DNA from: Bacilli bacterium
Lineage (GTDB): Bacteria; Bacillota_I; Bacilli_A; RF39; UBA660
DNA length: 29,415 nt
Direction: 5' to 3'
Assembly: GCA_016296185.1 (NCBI GenBank)
Contig: JAEDJT010000017.1
Coordinates: 1-29,415, forward strand
Positions 22,805-29,413 of the stretch are shown here, piece by piece (position 1 is the stretch's first letter; every line of letters starts with the position of its first letter). A program made the position numbers and the translations under genes. A model generated the notes under the pieces. It was not told the origin of the DNA and did no database searches. It worked only from the letters and a program-made list of their open reading frames with translations.

Positions 22805-23367
22805 CTTTTAACAACATGTCTTTCAAAATTAGTATTCTTTTCAATAGTTTGAACTAATTCAATTGATTTCTTTTGTAAGTCATCAATACTACCATCATTA
22901 ACTATTTCTAAATCATATTCAATTTCATCAACTAAAGTTTCAGTAATATGAGCTTTTTGTTCCTTAGATAATTTAGATTCAAAACCAGGTCTAGTAACAT
23001 GAACAGTAACTGTTTCTGGATAAGCTAGTTTAATTGATGCAAATTCTTCAGGTAATCTACCATCACTAATTGTAATAATATCAAAATACCTAGAATAAAT
23101 ATCAATATCTTGAATAATTCTTTTAATAAAGAAATATTGATCAATTTCTTTTCTAATTAATTCAGTTCCTAAATCTTGTAATAATTGTCTAGGTTTAGTT
23201 TCATTATCTCCATCCCATTTAGCAATATTTTTAGCATACATTTTTAAATAAGTAGCTATTTGAATATTAACAACATCTAAACCTCTACTTCTATAATATT
23301 CATCTATAAATTCTGCAGTAGAATCTTTACCACTATTTGCTCTACCACCTAATAAAATTATTTTCAT
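22786..23367 (-). CDS. Deoxynucleoside monophosphate kinase-like P-loop protein
   Basis: 193 aa. Walker A GGRANSGKDS at 7-16; a helix RQLLQDLGTELIR (60-72) and the SDGRLPEE segment (101-108) match the pattern of phage-type dNMP kinases (R-x-LLQ-x-LGT-E and SDxRFxxE). Such enzymes phosphorylate dNMPs to dNDPs with ATP. Phage relatives are a little longer; this may be a chromosomal homologue or a domesticated phage gene. Base composition is not different from neighbours. GAGGTAGAGT precedes the ATG. Single-gene unit upstream of aspS with its own terminator. Substrate choice (dTMP, dGMP, hydroxymethyl-dCMP or other) cannot be read. Confidence 0.7.
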   Translation of the reverse strand: MKIILLGGRANSGKDSTAEFIDEYYRSRGLDVVNIQIATYLKMYAKNIAKWDGDNETKPRQLLQDLGTELIRKEIDQYFFIKRIIQDIDIYSRYFDIITISDGRLPEEFASIKLAYPETVTVHVTRPGFESKLSKEQKAHITETLVDEIEYDLEIVNDGSIDDLQKKSIELVQTIEKNTNFERHVVKRPIVKE

Positions 23368-23392
23368 ACTCTACCTCTTCCCTAACATAATA

Positions 23393-23401
23393 ATTATATC
23401 A
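23393..23401 (-). promoter_or_regulatory. Extended -10 for the dNMP-kinase-like gene
   Basis: Minus strand TGATATAAT about 26 bases before the ATG at 23367. It shares the divergent region 23368-23507 with the plus-strand promoter. Confidence 0.5.
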
Positions 23402-23461
23402 AAAATATATAAATAATTAATATACCGAAAATTTATATACCCCATACAAAAAAAGAATAGA

Positions 23462-23490
23462 TTGCAATATAACTAAAAAAAAGTTATGAT
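23462..23490 (+). promoter_or_regulatory. Promoter of the small plus-strand membrane protein gene
   Basis: TTGCAA (23462-23467), 17 bases, TATGAT (23485-23490). Predicted transcription start is only about 11 bases before the ATG, so the leader would be little more than the ribosome site AGGTGAG. Confidence 0.65.
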
Positions 23491-23507
23491 TTTTATAGGT
23501 GAGACAT

Positions 23508-23897
23508 ATGACTAATAATAAAGATACAAAAAAAATAGACAAAGAAACAAAAATATTAAAAAAACAAAAAATGCAACAAGAAGTATTAAAAAGAATGAAA
23601 AATATGACATCTGAAGAAAGAAAAAAGGAATTACAAATTGGTAATATAAATTATAAAATAAATACATTATTAAGAAATAATACAATGGCAACAAGCGGGT
23701 GTACAGCTGCTGCTTCAACAATTATTGCATTTGGTGCATTATCTAGAACATCAGAAAGTAATATATTTATAATATTAACTATAATATCTATAATAATAAC
23801 GATTGTTCTTGGAATAAAAGCTCTTATAATTAGAAATAAAAATAATAAAGAAATACTAAAATTAAGAAAAGAAAAAGAAAAACTCATTAATGAATAA
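23508..23897 (+). CDS. Small two-helix membrane protein with basic ends
   Basis: 129 aa, one of only two plus-strand genes. It starts at the ATG at 23508-23510; the GTG at 23499 is part of the ribosome site AGGTGAG. The N-terminal 50 residues are strongly basic and helical (Lys-rich, MQQEVLKRMKNMTSEERKKE). Two membrane helices cover about 65-80 (GCTAAASTIIAFGAL) and 83-105, and a basic coiled-coil-like tail (NKEILKLRKEKEKL) ends the protein. Both ends are expected in the cytoplasm. No family recognised. It has its own promoter and a terminator overlapping the stop codon. Confidence 0.6.
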   Translation: MTNNKDTKKIDKETKILKKQKMQQEVLKRMKNMTSEERKKELQIGNINYKINTLLRNNTMATSGCTAAASTIIAFGALSRTSESNIFIILTIISIIITIVLGIKALIIRNKNNKEILKLRKEKEKLINE

Positions 23898-23908
23898 TGA
23901 GTTTTTTT
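23879..23908 (+). terminator. Intrinsic terminator of the small plus-strand gene
   Basis: AAAACTCATTA (23879-23889) pairs with TAATGAGTTTT (23895-23905), five-base loop, T-run to 23908. The stop codon lies at 23895-23897. Confidence 0.8.
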
Positions 23909-23914
23909 ATACAT

Positions 23915-23946
23915 AAAAAAAGGATTTGCCTTTTGTAGCCAATCCC
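23915..23946 (-). terminator. Terminator of the ncRNA candidate
   Basis: GGATT (23922-23926) pairs with AATCC (23941-23945), with partial inner pairing, followed on the minus strand by seven U's (A's 23915-23921). Confidence 0.65.
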
Positions 23947-24119
23947 CCAATACAAAGTATCCAAACCATATAACAGTAGAGTAATAAAAATATTTTAAAT
24001 ATAGGTAGGATAAACATTTTAAAGTATAATCAATAAAAGTATAAGGTAGTATGAAATTGATTATTGAAATAATTTTTCAGTAAATTAATTGTTATATGTG
24101 TTTTTTCCCCTTTGTATGT
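23915..24119 (-). ncRNA. Structured non-coding RNA candidate, 6S-RNA-like rod
   Basis: About 205 nt with no open frame, framed by the best promoter in the window and a terminator. The ends pair: AUACAAAG (from 24110-24117) with CUUUGUAU (from 23950-23957). Inside, across an asymmetric loop, CAUAUAACA (24090-24098) pairs with UGUUAUAUG (23967-23975), and further in AUAAUCAAU (24056-24064) pairs with AUUGAUUAU (24026-24034). Nested long-range helices with an interior bubble, of about 200 nt, are the outline of 6S RNA, which binds housekeeping RNA polymerase. No sequence motif proves this identity; it could be another structured RNA. It fills most of the gap 23898-24169. Confidence 0.5.
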
Positions 24120-24124
24120 CGCAT

Positions 24125-24153
24125 ATAATATATCTAATTTAAATAAATGTCAA
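24125..24153 (-). promoter_or_regulatory. Consensus promoter of the ncRNA candidate
   Basis: Minus strand TTGACA (24148-24153), exactly 17 bases, TATTAT (24125-24130). The -35 is perfect, unlike most promoters here, which fits a highly expressed RNA. Confidence 0.8.
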
Positions 24154-24169
24154 ATTTTTCTATAAATTT

Positions 24170-24928
24170 TTAAAATTTTCTTTTAATCATATTTAAACAA
24201 TAAGATAATTTACGTTTAATAGTACTTTCTTTTTCTTTACTATTATCTTTTTTTATTCCAAGTTCTGCATAAGTATCATCATAGAAATCCTTAGTTTCTT
24301 CACTAACTACTTTCTCTAATGATTTTTCAATATATTCTAATGTATCTCTATCAGTAGTATTTTTAGATAATTCCATTAAGACATCAGACTTTCCTGAAAA
24401 AGAACCTTTAAATACATCCGTATTAACAATAACTTTAGCTAGATTTAAACTAGATTGATAAAATGCATCTATAAATCCAAATCTAATTGCAAATAATATC
24501 TTAGCTACACTATCATTACCATTCATTAAACTTTCTATATATTTTTCATATAAATTTGAAGATTGTAATTGATATATAAATTGTTCCTTTCTATCATTAT
24601 CCAAAGTTCTAACAACTAAGATATCTAATATTTGTTTTCTAAAATATTCTTCAGCTCTAGCAACAAATAATAATGCATCATAATCATTACCATAAATATT
24701 ACTAACTGTTTCTTCTAATATTTGTCTATAAATAGATCTATTATAGTATTTAGCATATATAAGTTTATGTTTTAAAGAAAATTGTTTTGAATTCATTAAT
24801 TTACTATCTATTACATCATAATTAACATCTTTTAATTCATTTAATGAAATATTAGAAATTAACATTAAAAACTTATCAGCATCATTACTATTAATAGAAC
24901 TAACAATGTTCTTAGTAATTGTACTCAT
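24170..24928 (-). CDS. Hypothetical helical protein
   Basis: 252 aa, soluble, predicted almost entirely helical, with a basic C-terminus (KRKLSYCLNMIKRKF). No signal peptide, membrane segment or known motif; not recognised. The helical pattern with regular short helices (about 50-200) could be a repeat scaffold. AAGGGGGAT is the ribosome site before ATG 24926-24928. It has its own promoter, and the ncRNA promoter begins 17 bases past its stop. No clear terminator of its own is visible, so some transcripts may read into the ncRNA. Confidence 0.6.
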   Translation of the reverse strand: MSTITKNIVSSINSNDADKFLMLISNISLNELKDVNYDVIDSKLMNSKQFSLKHKLIYAKYYNRSIYRQILEETVSNIYGNDYDALLFVARAEEYFRKQILDILVVRTLDNDRKEQFIYQLQSSNLYEKYIESLMNGNDSVAKILFAIRFGFIDAFYQSSLNLAKVIVNTDVFKGSFSGKSDVLMELSKNTTDRDTLEYIEKSLEKVVSEETKDFYDDTYAELGIKKDNSKEKESTIKRKLSYCLNMIKRKF

Positions 24929-24951
24929 AATAATCCCCCTTAATTGTCATT

Positions 24952-24981
24952 ATTTTATCATTAAAGTAAGATTATTATCAA
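24952..24981 (-). promoter_or_regulatory. Promoter of the 252-aa gene
   Basis: Minus strand -35 TTGATA (24976-24981), 18-base spacer, -10 TAAAAT (24952-24957), followed by the AAGGGGG ribosome site. Confidence 0.6.
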
Positions 24982-24990
24982 ATTTTGCTA

Positions 24991-25440
24991 TTATATTTCC
25001 TTACATCTTTCTTCTTTAATAACATCAAAACCGAACTTACTATAAAGTTTTTTTGCTTCAATATTATCAGCATAATTAGTAATAGTAACATACTTACAAT
25101 CATTCTTTTTAACTTCATCAATAAAAGTATTAATTAAAGAAGTAGCAATCCCTCTATTTCTATATTCTTCATATACAAATAAAGTATTAATATAATATGT
25201 CTTAAATAAATGAGTAACATTAAAAACATAATATCCTTGTATATATCCAACAGGTTTATTATCTTCATAAGCTATATATATTAAGTTTAAATCAGAATTA
25301 ATTTTAAATTCATTAATATATTCAGTAAAAACTAAATCTGTTTTACTATTTGGGTCAAATCTTGTTTCAAATCTATATAATTCAGTAAACATTTCATTTA
25401 AAACACTAATATCTTCTAATGTTGCTTTTTTTATTTCCAT
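24991..25440 (-). CDS. GNAT-family N-acetyltransferase
   Basis: 149 aa, one GNAT domain of normal length. The acetyl-CoA loop is RNRGIA at 94-99, after strand INTLFVYEEY (84-93), and the C-terminal part has the usual NxxAxxLYxKxGF pattern (NIEAKKLYSKFGF). It would acetylate an amine; the acceptor is unknown. The start is ATG 25438-25440 after AGGTGATCAA; the GTG at 25447-25449 lies in that site. An extended -10 stands directly behind the terminator of the upstream GNAT-transglutaminase gene, so it has its own promoter despite being the neighbour of a second GNAT protein. Confidence 0.85.
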   Translation of the reverse strand: MEIKKATLEDISVLNEMFTELYRFETRFDPNSKTDLVFTEYINEFKINSDLNLIYIAYEDNKPVGYIQGYYVFNVTHLFKTYYINTLFVYEEYRNRGIATSLINTFIDEVKKNDCKYVTITNYADNIEAKKLYSKFGFDVIKEERCKEI

Positions 25441-25457
25441 ATTGATCACCTAATTAA

Positions 25458-25466
25458 ATTATAACA
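25458..25466 (-). promoter_or_regulatory. Extended -10 for the 149-aa GNAT gene
   Basis: Minus strand TGTTATAAT, starting two bases after the seven-U tail of the preceding terminator. Confidence 0.55.
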
Positions 25467-25468
25467 TT

Positions 25469-25502
25469 AAAAAAAGAATACTAAGCAATTTTAATATTCT
25501 TT
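25469..25502 (-). terminator. Intrinsic terminator of the GNAT-transglutaminase gene
   Basis: AAAGAATA (25473-25480) pairs with TATTCTTT (25495-25502), extended by TAA/TTA past one mismatch. U-run on the minus strand; stop codon at 25481-25483 within the hairpin. Confidence 0.7.
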
Positions 25503-26419
25503 CCATTAATAGCATTAGACATATATCTAGTATAATTAATTCCTTTTCTTGGTTTATCAAAAATATATAATTTAACTTTACTAACATCACCATTAGGAAT
25601 CATATTAACAAATTTACCAATAACATCAACAAGTAAATCATTTTTTGTATCATATTCATGAATACCTTTATATTTCATCCAAGCATGTTCTAGCCAATAA
25701 TATTTATTATTTTCTTTATATATTAAAAATGCATGAGAACATTCATTATCAGGATACATAATAAAATATGTTCTTAATTCAATTTCTAATTTAGATAATA
25801 AATCTCTTTCTAATTCTACTTGATCAAAACACATACCTATTTTACTTTCCATTAATTCTTTAGGACTTTGTAAATAATAAGTATCTTTAAAATCTTCAGT
25901 TACTTCTAAATGTTTAACGCCCTTATTATCAACGTAACCAACATTAATATCTTCTAACACTTTAGTAACATCACTATAAATAGAGTCATATTTTAATATA
26001 ATTGTTCTTCCACCATCAGCTTCAGATACAAAACCAAAATTTTTAAAGAACCTTAATGCTTCAGTATTACTAGCATATACCCAAACATAAAGTTTTCTTA
26101 TTGTTTTAATTAACTTATTTAAAATTTTAGTACCAATTCCTTGATTTCTATATTCTTTAAATAAATATATTTCATCTAACATACTACCGTCTAAATAATC
26201 AGTAACTAAATAAGCTCCTACTACAACTTTATCAACCATGATTATTTTGTATTTTTTATAATTTAATTCAATATTTGAAATAATACTATCTTTGATTTTT
26301 GTTTTTTCTTTATGAGATAACTTCTTATCCATTTCATCATCAACCATAGTAACCATTTTCATACTAGTAATTATTTCAATATCTTTTTCTTTAGCATTAA
26401 CTACTTTAAAGTCTACCAT
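25481..26419 (-). CDS. GNAT acetyltransferase fused to a transglutaminase-like domain
   Basis: 312 aa, two domains. Residues 1-145 are a GNAT domain: strand LDEIYLFKEY, acetyl-CoA loop RNQGIG (91-96), and the NTEALRFFKNFGF end. Residues about 165-312 have a transglutaminase/papain-like layout: Cys197 in KIGMCFDQVELERDLL, His229 in ECSHAFLIYKENNKYYW and a following acidic residue in WLEHAW (Glu244), a possible Cys-His-Glu triad. Small stand-alone proteins with this second domain occur in Firmicutes, to my memory. The start is ATG 26417-26419; AAGTGAT precedes it and the GTG at 26426-26428 lies within that site. Whether the domains act on one substrate is unknown. Confidence 0.75.
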   Translation of the reverse strand: MVDFKVVNAKEKDIEIITSMKMVTMVDDEMDKKLSHKEKTKIKDSIISNIELNYKKYKIIMVDKVVVGAYLVTDYLDGSMLDEIYLFKEYRNQGIGTKILNKLIKTIRKLYVWVYASNTEALRFFKNFGFVSEADGGRTIILKYDSIYSDVTKVLEDINVGYVDNKGVKHLEVTEDFKDTYYLQSPKELMESKIGMCFDQVELERDLLSKLEIELRTYFIMYPDNECSHAFLIYKENNKYYWLEHAWMKYKGIHEYDTKNDLLVDVIGKFVNMIPNGDVSKVKLYIFDKPRKGINYTRYMSNAINGKNIKIA

Positions 26420-26461
26420 ACTTATCACTTCTTTATGAAAACTATACTATCAAAAATAAAT

Positions 26462-26494
26462 AAAAAAAGATAGTACTAATTATTACTATCTTTT
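26462..26494 (-). terminator. Intrinsic terminator of the ThyX-like gene
   Basis: Perfect 11-bp stem (AAAAGATAGTA at 26465-26475 with 26484-26494), eight-base loop holding the TAG, U-run on the minus strand. Confidence 0.8.
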
Positions 26495-27960
26495 CTTTCT
26501 AATTTTTTTACAACTACTCCTCTATTCATACAAGAATCTTTTCCTTCAGGGCAATAACCTAATACAGTACAAGAAGGTCCTAATCCTTTTCCTAATAATG
26601 GAGATACCTTTTGTGCATCTTCTACACATTTTTTTATTAATTCTCTAATTTCCCATTGAGCTTTATTACAACATCTCATTCTAGAAATCCATTCTAATGC
26701 TCTGCCATTCATAGTAGTTTGAATATTACATGCATTACCTGACAAATAGAAATAAACTAAATCTTCATCTCTAACCCCTTGTTCCTTGAAATATTCATAC
26801 ATTAATTTATTATTACTAAATATTTCATCATATTCATCTTTATGATCTTTAGCTACAGTTTGAGGTGTTACATAGTTTTCTAAATTCCACATAGGAACAA
26901 AATCTGGAACTAATAATGAATGCATTCTATGTCTAGTAATATGAGTTAATACAGCTAAACTAATTGGCATTTCAAATGAAAAAATTACTTGTTCTAACTC
27001 TCTTTGATTTTTACTATGAATTAAAGAATTCATTAACTTAGTTCTTAATCCGTGATCTAATGCTGTCATTCTTCTTAAAGTTTCTTCAGCATCTTCATAA
27101 CTTAATTGATATTTATTCATTAAAATACTACATAGTACTTTTTTATCAGCATATTTAGTATAGTCAGTTAAATGAGCATCATCCAATAATTTATCTTTTT
27201 CAATATGAACTTTATCTACTTCTTCTGGTTCAAATAAAGATAAATCATCAACTTTATCATATAATTCATCTAAATAAGAATATTGATCTTTATAAATATC
27301 TTTTTTACCTTCATTATCTAAAGCTCTTAATAAATATGGAGCATTTTCTTCAATTAATTTCTTAAAGTGTAACCCTAATTCCTTTAACTCAGGAATATTA
27401 GAATTTTTACCATATAATAAATCACTAGTAATGTTTAATAATTCGTTTGCATCACAACCCATAATAATATTACTATAATAAGAATATGGTAAAATATAAC
27501 GACAATCTTCGACAGGTAATTCTTCATCAACTAAATCACCATATTTATTAAATAAAGATTGCATATATTTAGTATAAGTATTTTTTAACTCTTCATTATT
27601 TTCTAAAATATTACCATCTTTATCATGAAAATCAGGTATATAAAAACCAACATTTCTAAAATCAACGTTTCTTCTAGACTTTATAGTAAATGAAGTTAAT
27701 CTATAACCAATAATAGTTTGTTCAACTATAGGAGTAACATTTTCTAATGCAAAACAAATATAATCATGTTCAGCAATAGATTTATGACCATAACCTATAA
27801 CAGCTCTAGCTAATTTTAAATTACTTTCATAGTCGTTATGACTCTCAAAAACTTGAGTTACAGTTCCATCAGCACGTGATAAATTACCTGCAGATGCAAC
27901 AACTTGTAATCTTCTATTTATTTCTTCTTGTGTATTACCACCAAGCATTTGTATTTTCAT
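26476..27960 (-). CDS. Tandem ThyX-like FAD-dependent thymidylate synthase family protein
   Basis: 494 aa, about twice a normal ThyX. N-half: GHKSIAEH (58-65) matches ThyX GHxTPxEH; YRLTSFTIKSRR (86-97) keeps the S-x4-S-x-R part of the ThyX motif RHRxxSxxxxSxRY but its first RHR is GYR; DCRYILP (152-158) matches the ARxxLP strand. C-half: MPISLAVLTHITRHRMHSLL (331-350) keeps RHRxxS but lacks the second Ser/Arg-Tyr; NGRALEWISRMRCCNKAQWE (418-437) matches the C-terminal ThyX helix. A tail carries Cys464, 470 and 477. ThyX makes dTMP from dUMP with FAD and folate. The start ATG 27958-27960 has AGAGGA six bases upstream; a longer frame would start upstream of the likely transcript start. Confidence 0.8.
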   Translation of the reverse strand: MKIQMLGGNTQEEINRRLQVVASAGNLSRADGTVTQVFESHNDYESNLKLARAVIGYGHKSIAEHDYICFALENVTPIVEQTIIGYRLTSFTIKSRRNVDFRNVGFYIPDFHDKDGNILENNEELKNTYTKYMQSLFNKYGDLVDEELPVEDCRYILPYSYYSNIIMGCDANELLNITSDLLYGKNSNIPELKELGLHFKKLIEENAPYLLRALDNEGKKDIYKDQYSYLDELYDKVDDLSLFEPEEVDKVHIEKDKLLDDAHLTDYTKYADKKVLCSILMNKYQLSYEDAEETLRRMTALDHGLRTKLMNSLIHSKNQRELEQVIFSFEMPISLAVLTHITRHRMHSLLVPDFVPMWNLENYVTPQTVAKDHKDEYDEIFSNNKLMYEYFKEQGVRDEDLVYFYLSGNACNIQTTMNGRALEWISRMRCCNKAQWEIRELIKKCVEDAQKVSPLLGKGLGPSCTVLGYCPEGKDSCMNRGVVVKKLERKDSNN

Positions 27961-28000
27961 AAATATTCCTCTACCTTCTACCTTTTTCTCTACCAAAAAA

Positions 28001-28009
28001 ATCATATCA
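28001..28009 (-). promoter_or_regulatory. Extended -10 for the ThyX-like gene
   Basis: Minus strand TGATATGAT, about 40 bases upstream of the ATG at 27960. The -35 zone falls near the 28027-28047 palindrome. Confidence 0.45.
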
Positions 28010-28026
28010 TAAATAACGAAAGAATA

Positions 28027-28047
28027 AAAGTGTAAAAATTACACTTT
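28027..28047. promoter_or_regulatory. Perfect palindrome between divergent promoters
   Basis: Arms AAAGTGTAA and TTACACTTT around AAA. It lies between the divergent thyX-like and femX-like genes, where no transcript should end, so an operator is more likely than a terminator. No regulator can be assigned. Confidence 0.45.
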
Positions 28048-28122
28048 ACTATAATTAATAATTATAACTAGATATAAAAAAGTAAAGTATATAAAACAAA
28101 AAAGCATAAATACCCTATATTA

Positions 28123-28131
28123 TGGTATACT
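28123..28131 (+). promoter_or_regulatory. Extended -10 for the FemX-like gene
   Basis: TGGTATACT in the context TATGGTATACT, 19 bases before the ATG at 28151. No -35 hexamer resembling TTGACA at the right distance. Confidence 0.5.
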
Positions 28132-28150
28132 TTTTATAGGACGTGATAAA

Positions 28151-29353
28151 ATGAAATTCATTAAAAATTTATCAGAAAAAGAATATAACGAATTTTGGAA
28201 AAAAACTCCAAACAACCATTTTATGCAAAGTTATGGATGGGGTCAAGCATGTAAAAAAAATAGAAATCAAGAACCATTATATGTTGGTTTAAAAGATGAT
28301 GATAATAAAATAGTAGCAGCTGCATTACTATTAAAAAAGAAAACTCCATTAAATATGTGCTATTTCTATTGTCCAAGAGGATATACATTAGATTTTAATA
28401 ATAAAGAAATATTATCAGCATTTACAAATGAATTAAAGAAATTCTTAAAGGAAGAAAATGCCATATATTTAAAAATAGATCCTCCTATTATGTATCAAGA
28501 AATAGATGAAAATGCTAACAAAATAGAAAATGGTAACAATAACTATACTATATATAATAACTTAATTAATTTAGGTTATAAACATAAAGGATTTAATAAA
28601 TTATACGAAGGAAACCAACCACGTTATACTTTTAGAACATATTATAAACAATTTGAAAATTTTGATGAAGTTGAAAAGACATTCTCTAAAAGTTTTGCAA
28701 GACCAATTAAAAGAAGTTACAACTATGATTTAGAAGTATATCAATCAGATGAAATAAAAACTTTCCATGATTTAATAAAAATTATTTCTAAAAGAGACGG
28801 ATTTAACGAATATAGTTTAGACTATTATCAAAATGTTTATAATGAATTAAAGAAACAAAAATTAATTAAAGTATTTAATGTTAAAATTAATCCAAGTCAC
28901 TTAATTGAAAAGTTTGAAAATGAATTAGCAAAAGAAAAAAACGAAGATAGAAAAGTAAAAATACAAAAAGATATCGATTATTTTAAAGAAATTGCTAAAG
29001 AACATAAAGATGAATATACATGTGCATCATTGATTTGTACATATAGTGCTACTGGATCATGGTCATTATATATAGGAAATGATGAAGTTGCTGCATATAC
29101 AGGAACTGTTAATAGACTATACTATGAATATATGAAGGATGCATATGATAATAATTATGAATATGCTGACCTATTTGGTGTAGTTGGAGATCCAAAAACT
29201 AAATATAAAAATTTAGCAGGTATTTATGAATACAAAAGAAAAATTGGTGGAGATTATATAGAATTTATTGGTGAATTTGATTTAATCAACAAACCATTCT
29301 GGTATAATGTATTACCTACACTATTAAAAATATATAGAAAAATAAAAAAATAG
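28151..29353 (+). CDS. FemX/MurM-like peptidoglycan branching aminoacyltransferase
   Basis: 400 aa, FemAB family. These enzymes transfer an amino acid from aminoacyl-tRNA to the Lys side chain of lipid-linked murein precursor, at the cytoplasmic face. Seen here: the N-terminal HFMQSYGWGQACKK segment (23-36) and CYFYCPRGY strand typical of the family; two GNAT-like subdomains; the helical arm inserted at about 253-285 (charged coiled coil, LIEKFENELAKEKNEDRKVK), which in relatives resembles the seryl-tRNA synthetase arm; and the C-terminal YEYADLFGVVGDP ... NLAGIYEYKRKIGG pattern with GxYEFKxxFG-like end. The ATG follows AGGACGTGATAAA. It shows the organism builds a walled cell with interpeptide bridges. 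Ends in a strong terminator. Confidence 0.92.
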   Translation: MKFIKNLSEKEYNEFWKKTPNNHFMQSYGWGQACKKNRNQEPLYVGLKDDDNKIVAAALLLKKKTPLNMCYFYCPRGYTLDFNNKEILSAFTNELKKFLKEENAIYLKIDPPIMYQEIDENANKIENGNNNYTIYNNLINLGYKHKGFNKLYEGNQPRYTFRTYYKQFENFDEVEKTFSKSFARPIKRSYNYDLEVYQSDEIKTFHDLIKIISKRDGFNEYSLDYYQNVYNELKKQKLIKVFNVKINPSHLIEKFENELAKEKNEDRKVKIQKDIDYFKEIAKEHKDEYTCASLICTYSATGSWSLYIGNDEVAAYTGTVNRLYYEYMKDAYDNNYEYADLFGVVGDPKTKYKNLAGIYEYKRKIGGDYIEFIGEFDLINKPFWYNVLPTLLKIYRKIKK

Positions 29354-29381
29354 AGTAAATGATGATATAACCTATTTAGTT

Positions 29382-29413
29382 GACACGTATTAAAAAATAG
29401 TACGTGTCTTTTT
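29382..29413 (+). terminator. Intrinsic terminator of the FemX-like gene
   Basis: Eight-bp stem GACACGTA (29382-29389) with TACGTGTC (29401-29408), eleven-base loop and T-run 29409-29413. The most GC-rich hairpin in the window. Confidence 0.85.

Noticed and set aside
21995..22857. Open plus-strand frames over aspS and its leader
   Set aside because: They are antisense to a certain aspS gene and a certain T-box, with no start signals.
22786..23367. Recent phage origin of the dNMP-kinase-like gene
   Set aside because: Base composition, ribosome site and terminator style match the neighbours and no other phage gene is near, so recent transfer is not supported.
23512..23950. Minus-strand Phe/Leu-rich frames opposite the small plus-strand gene
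   Set aside because: The plus-strand gene has a promoter, ribosome site and terminator; the Phe-rich translations are what Lys-rich sequence gives in reverse.
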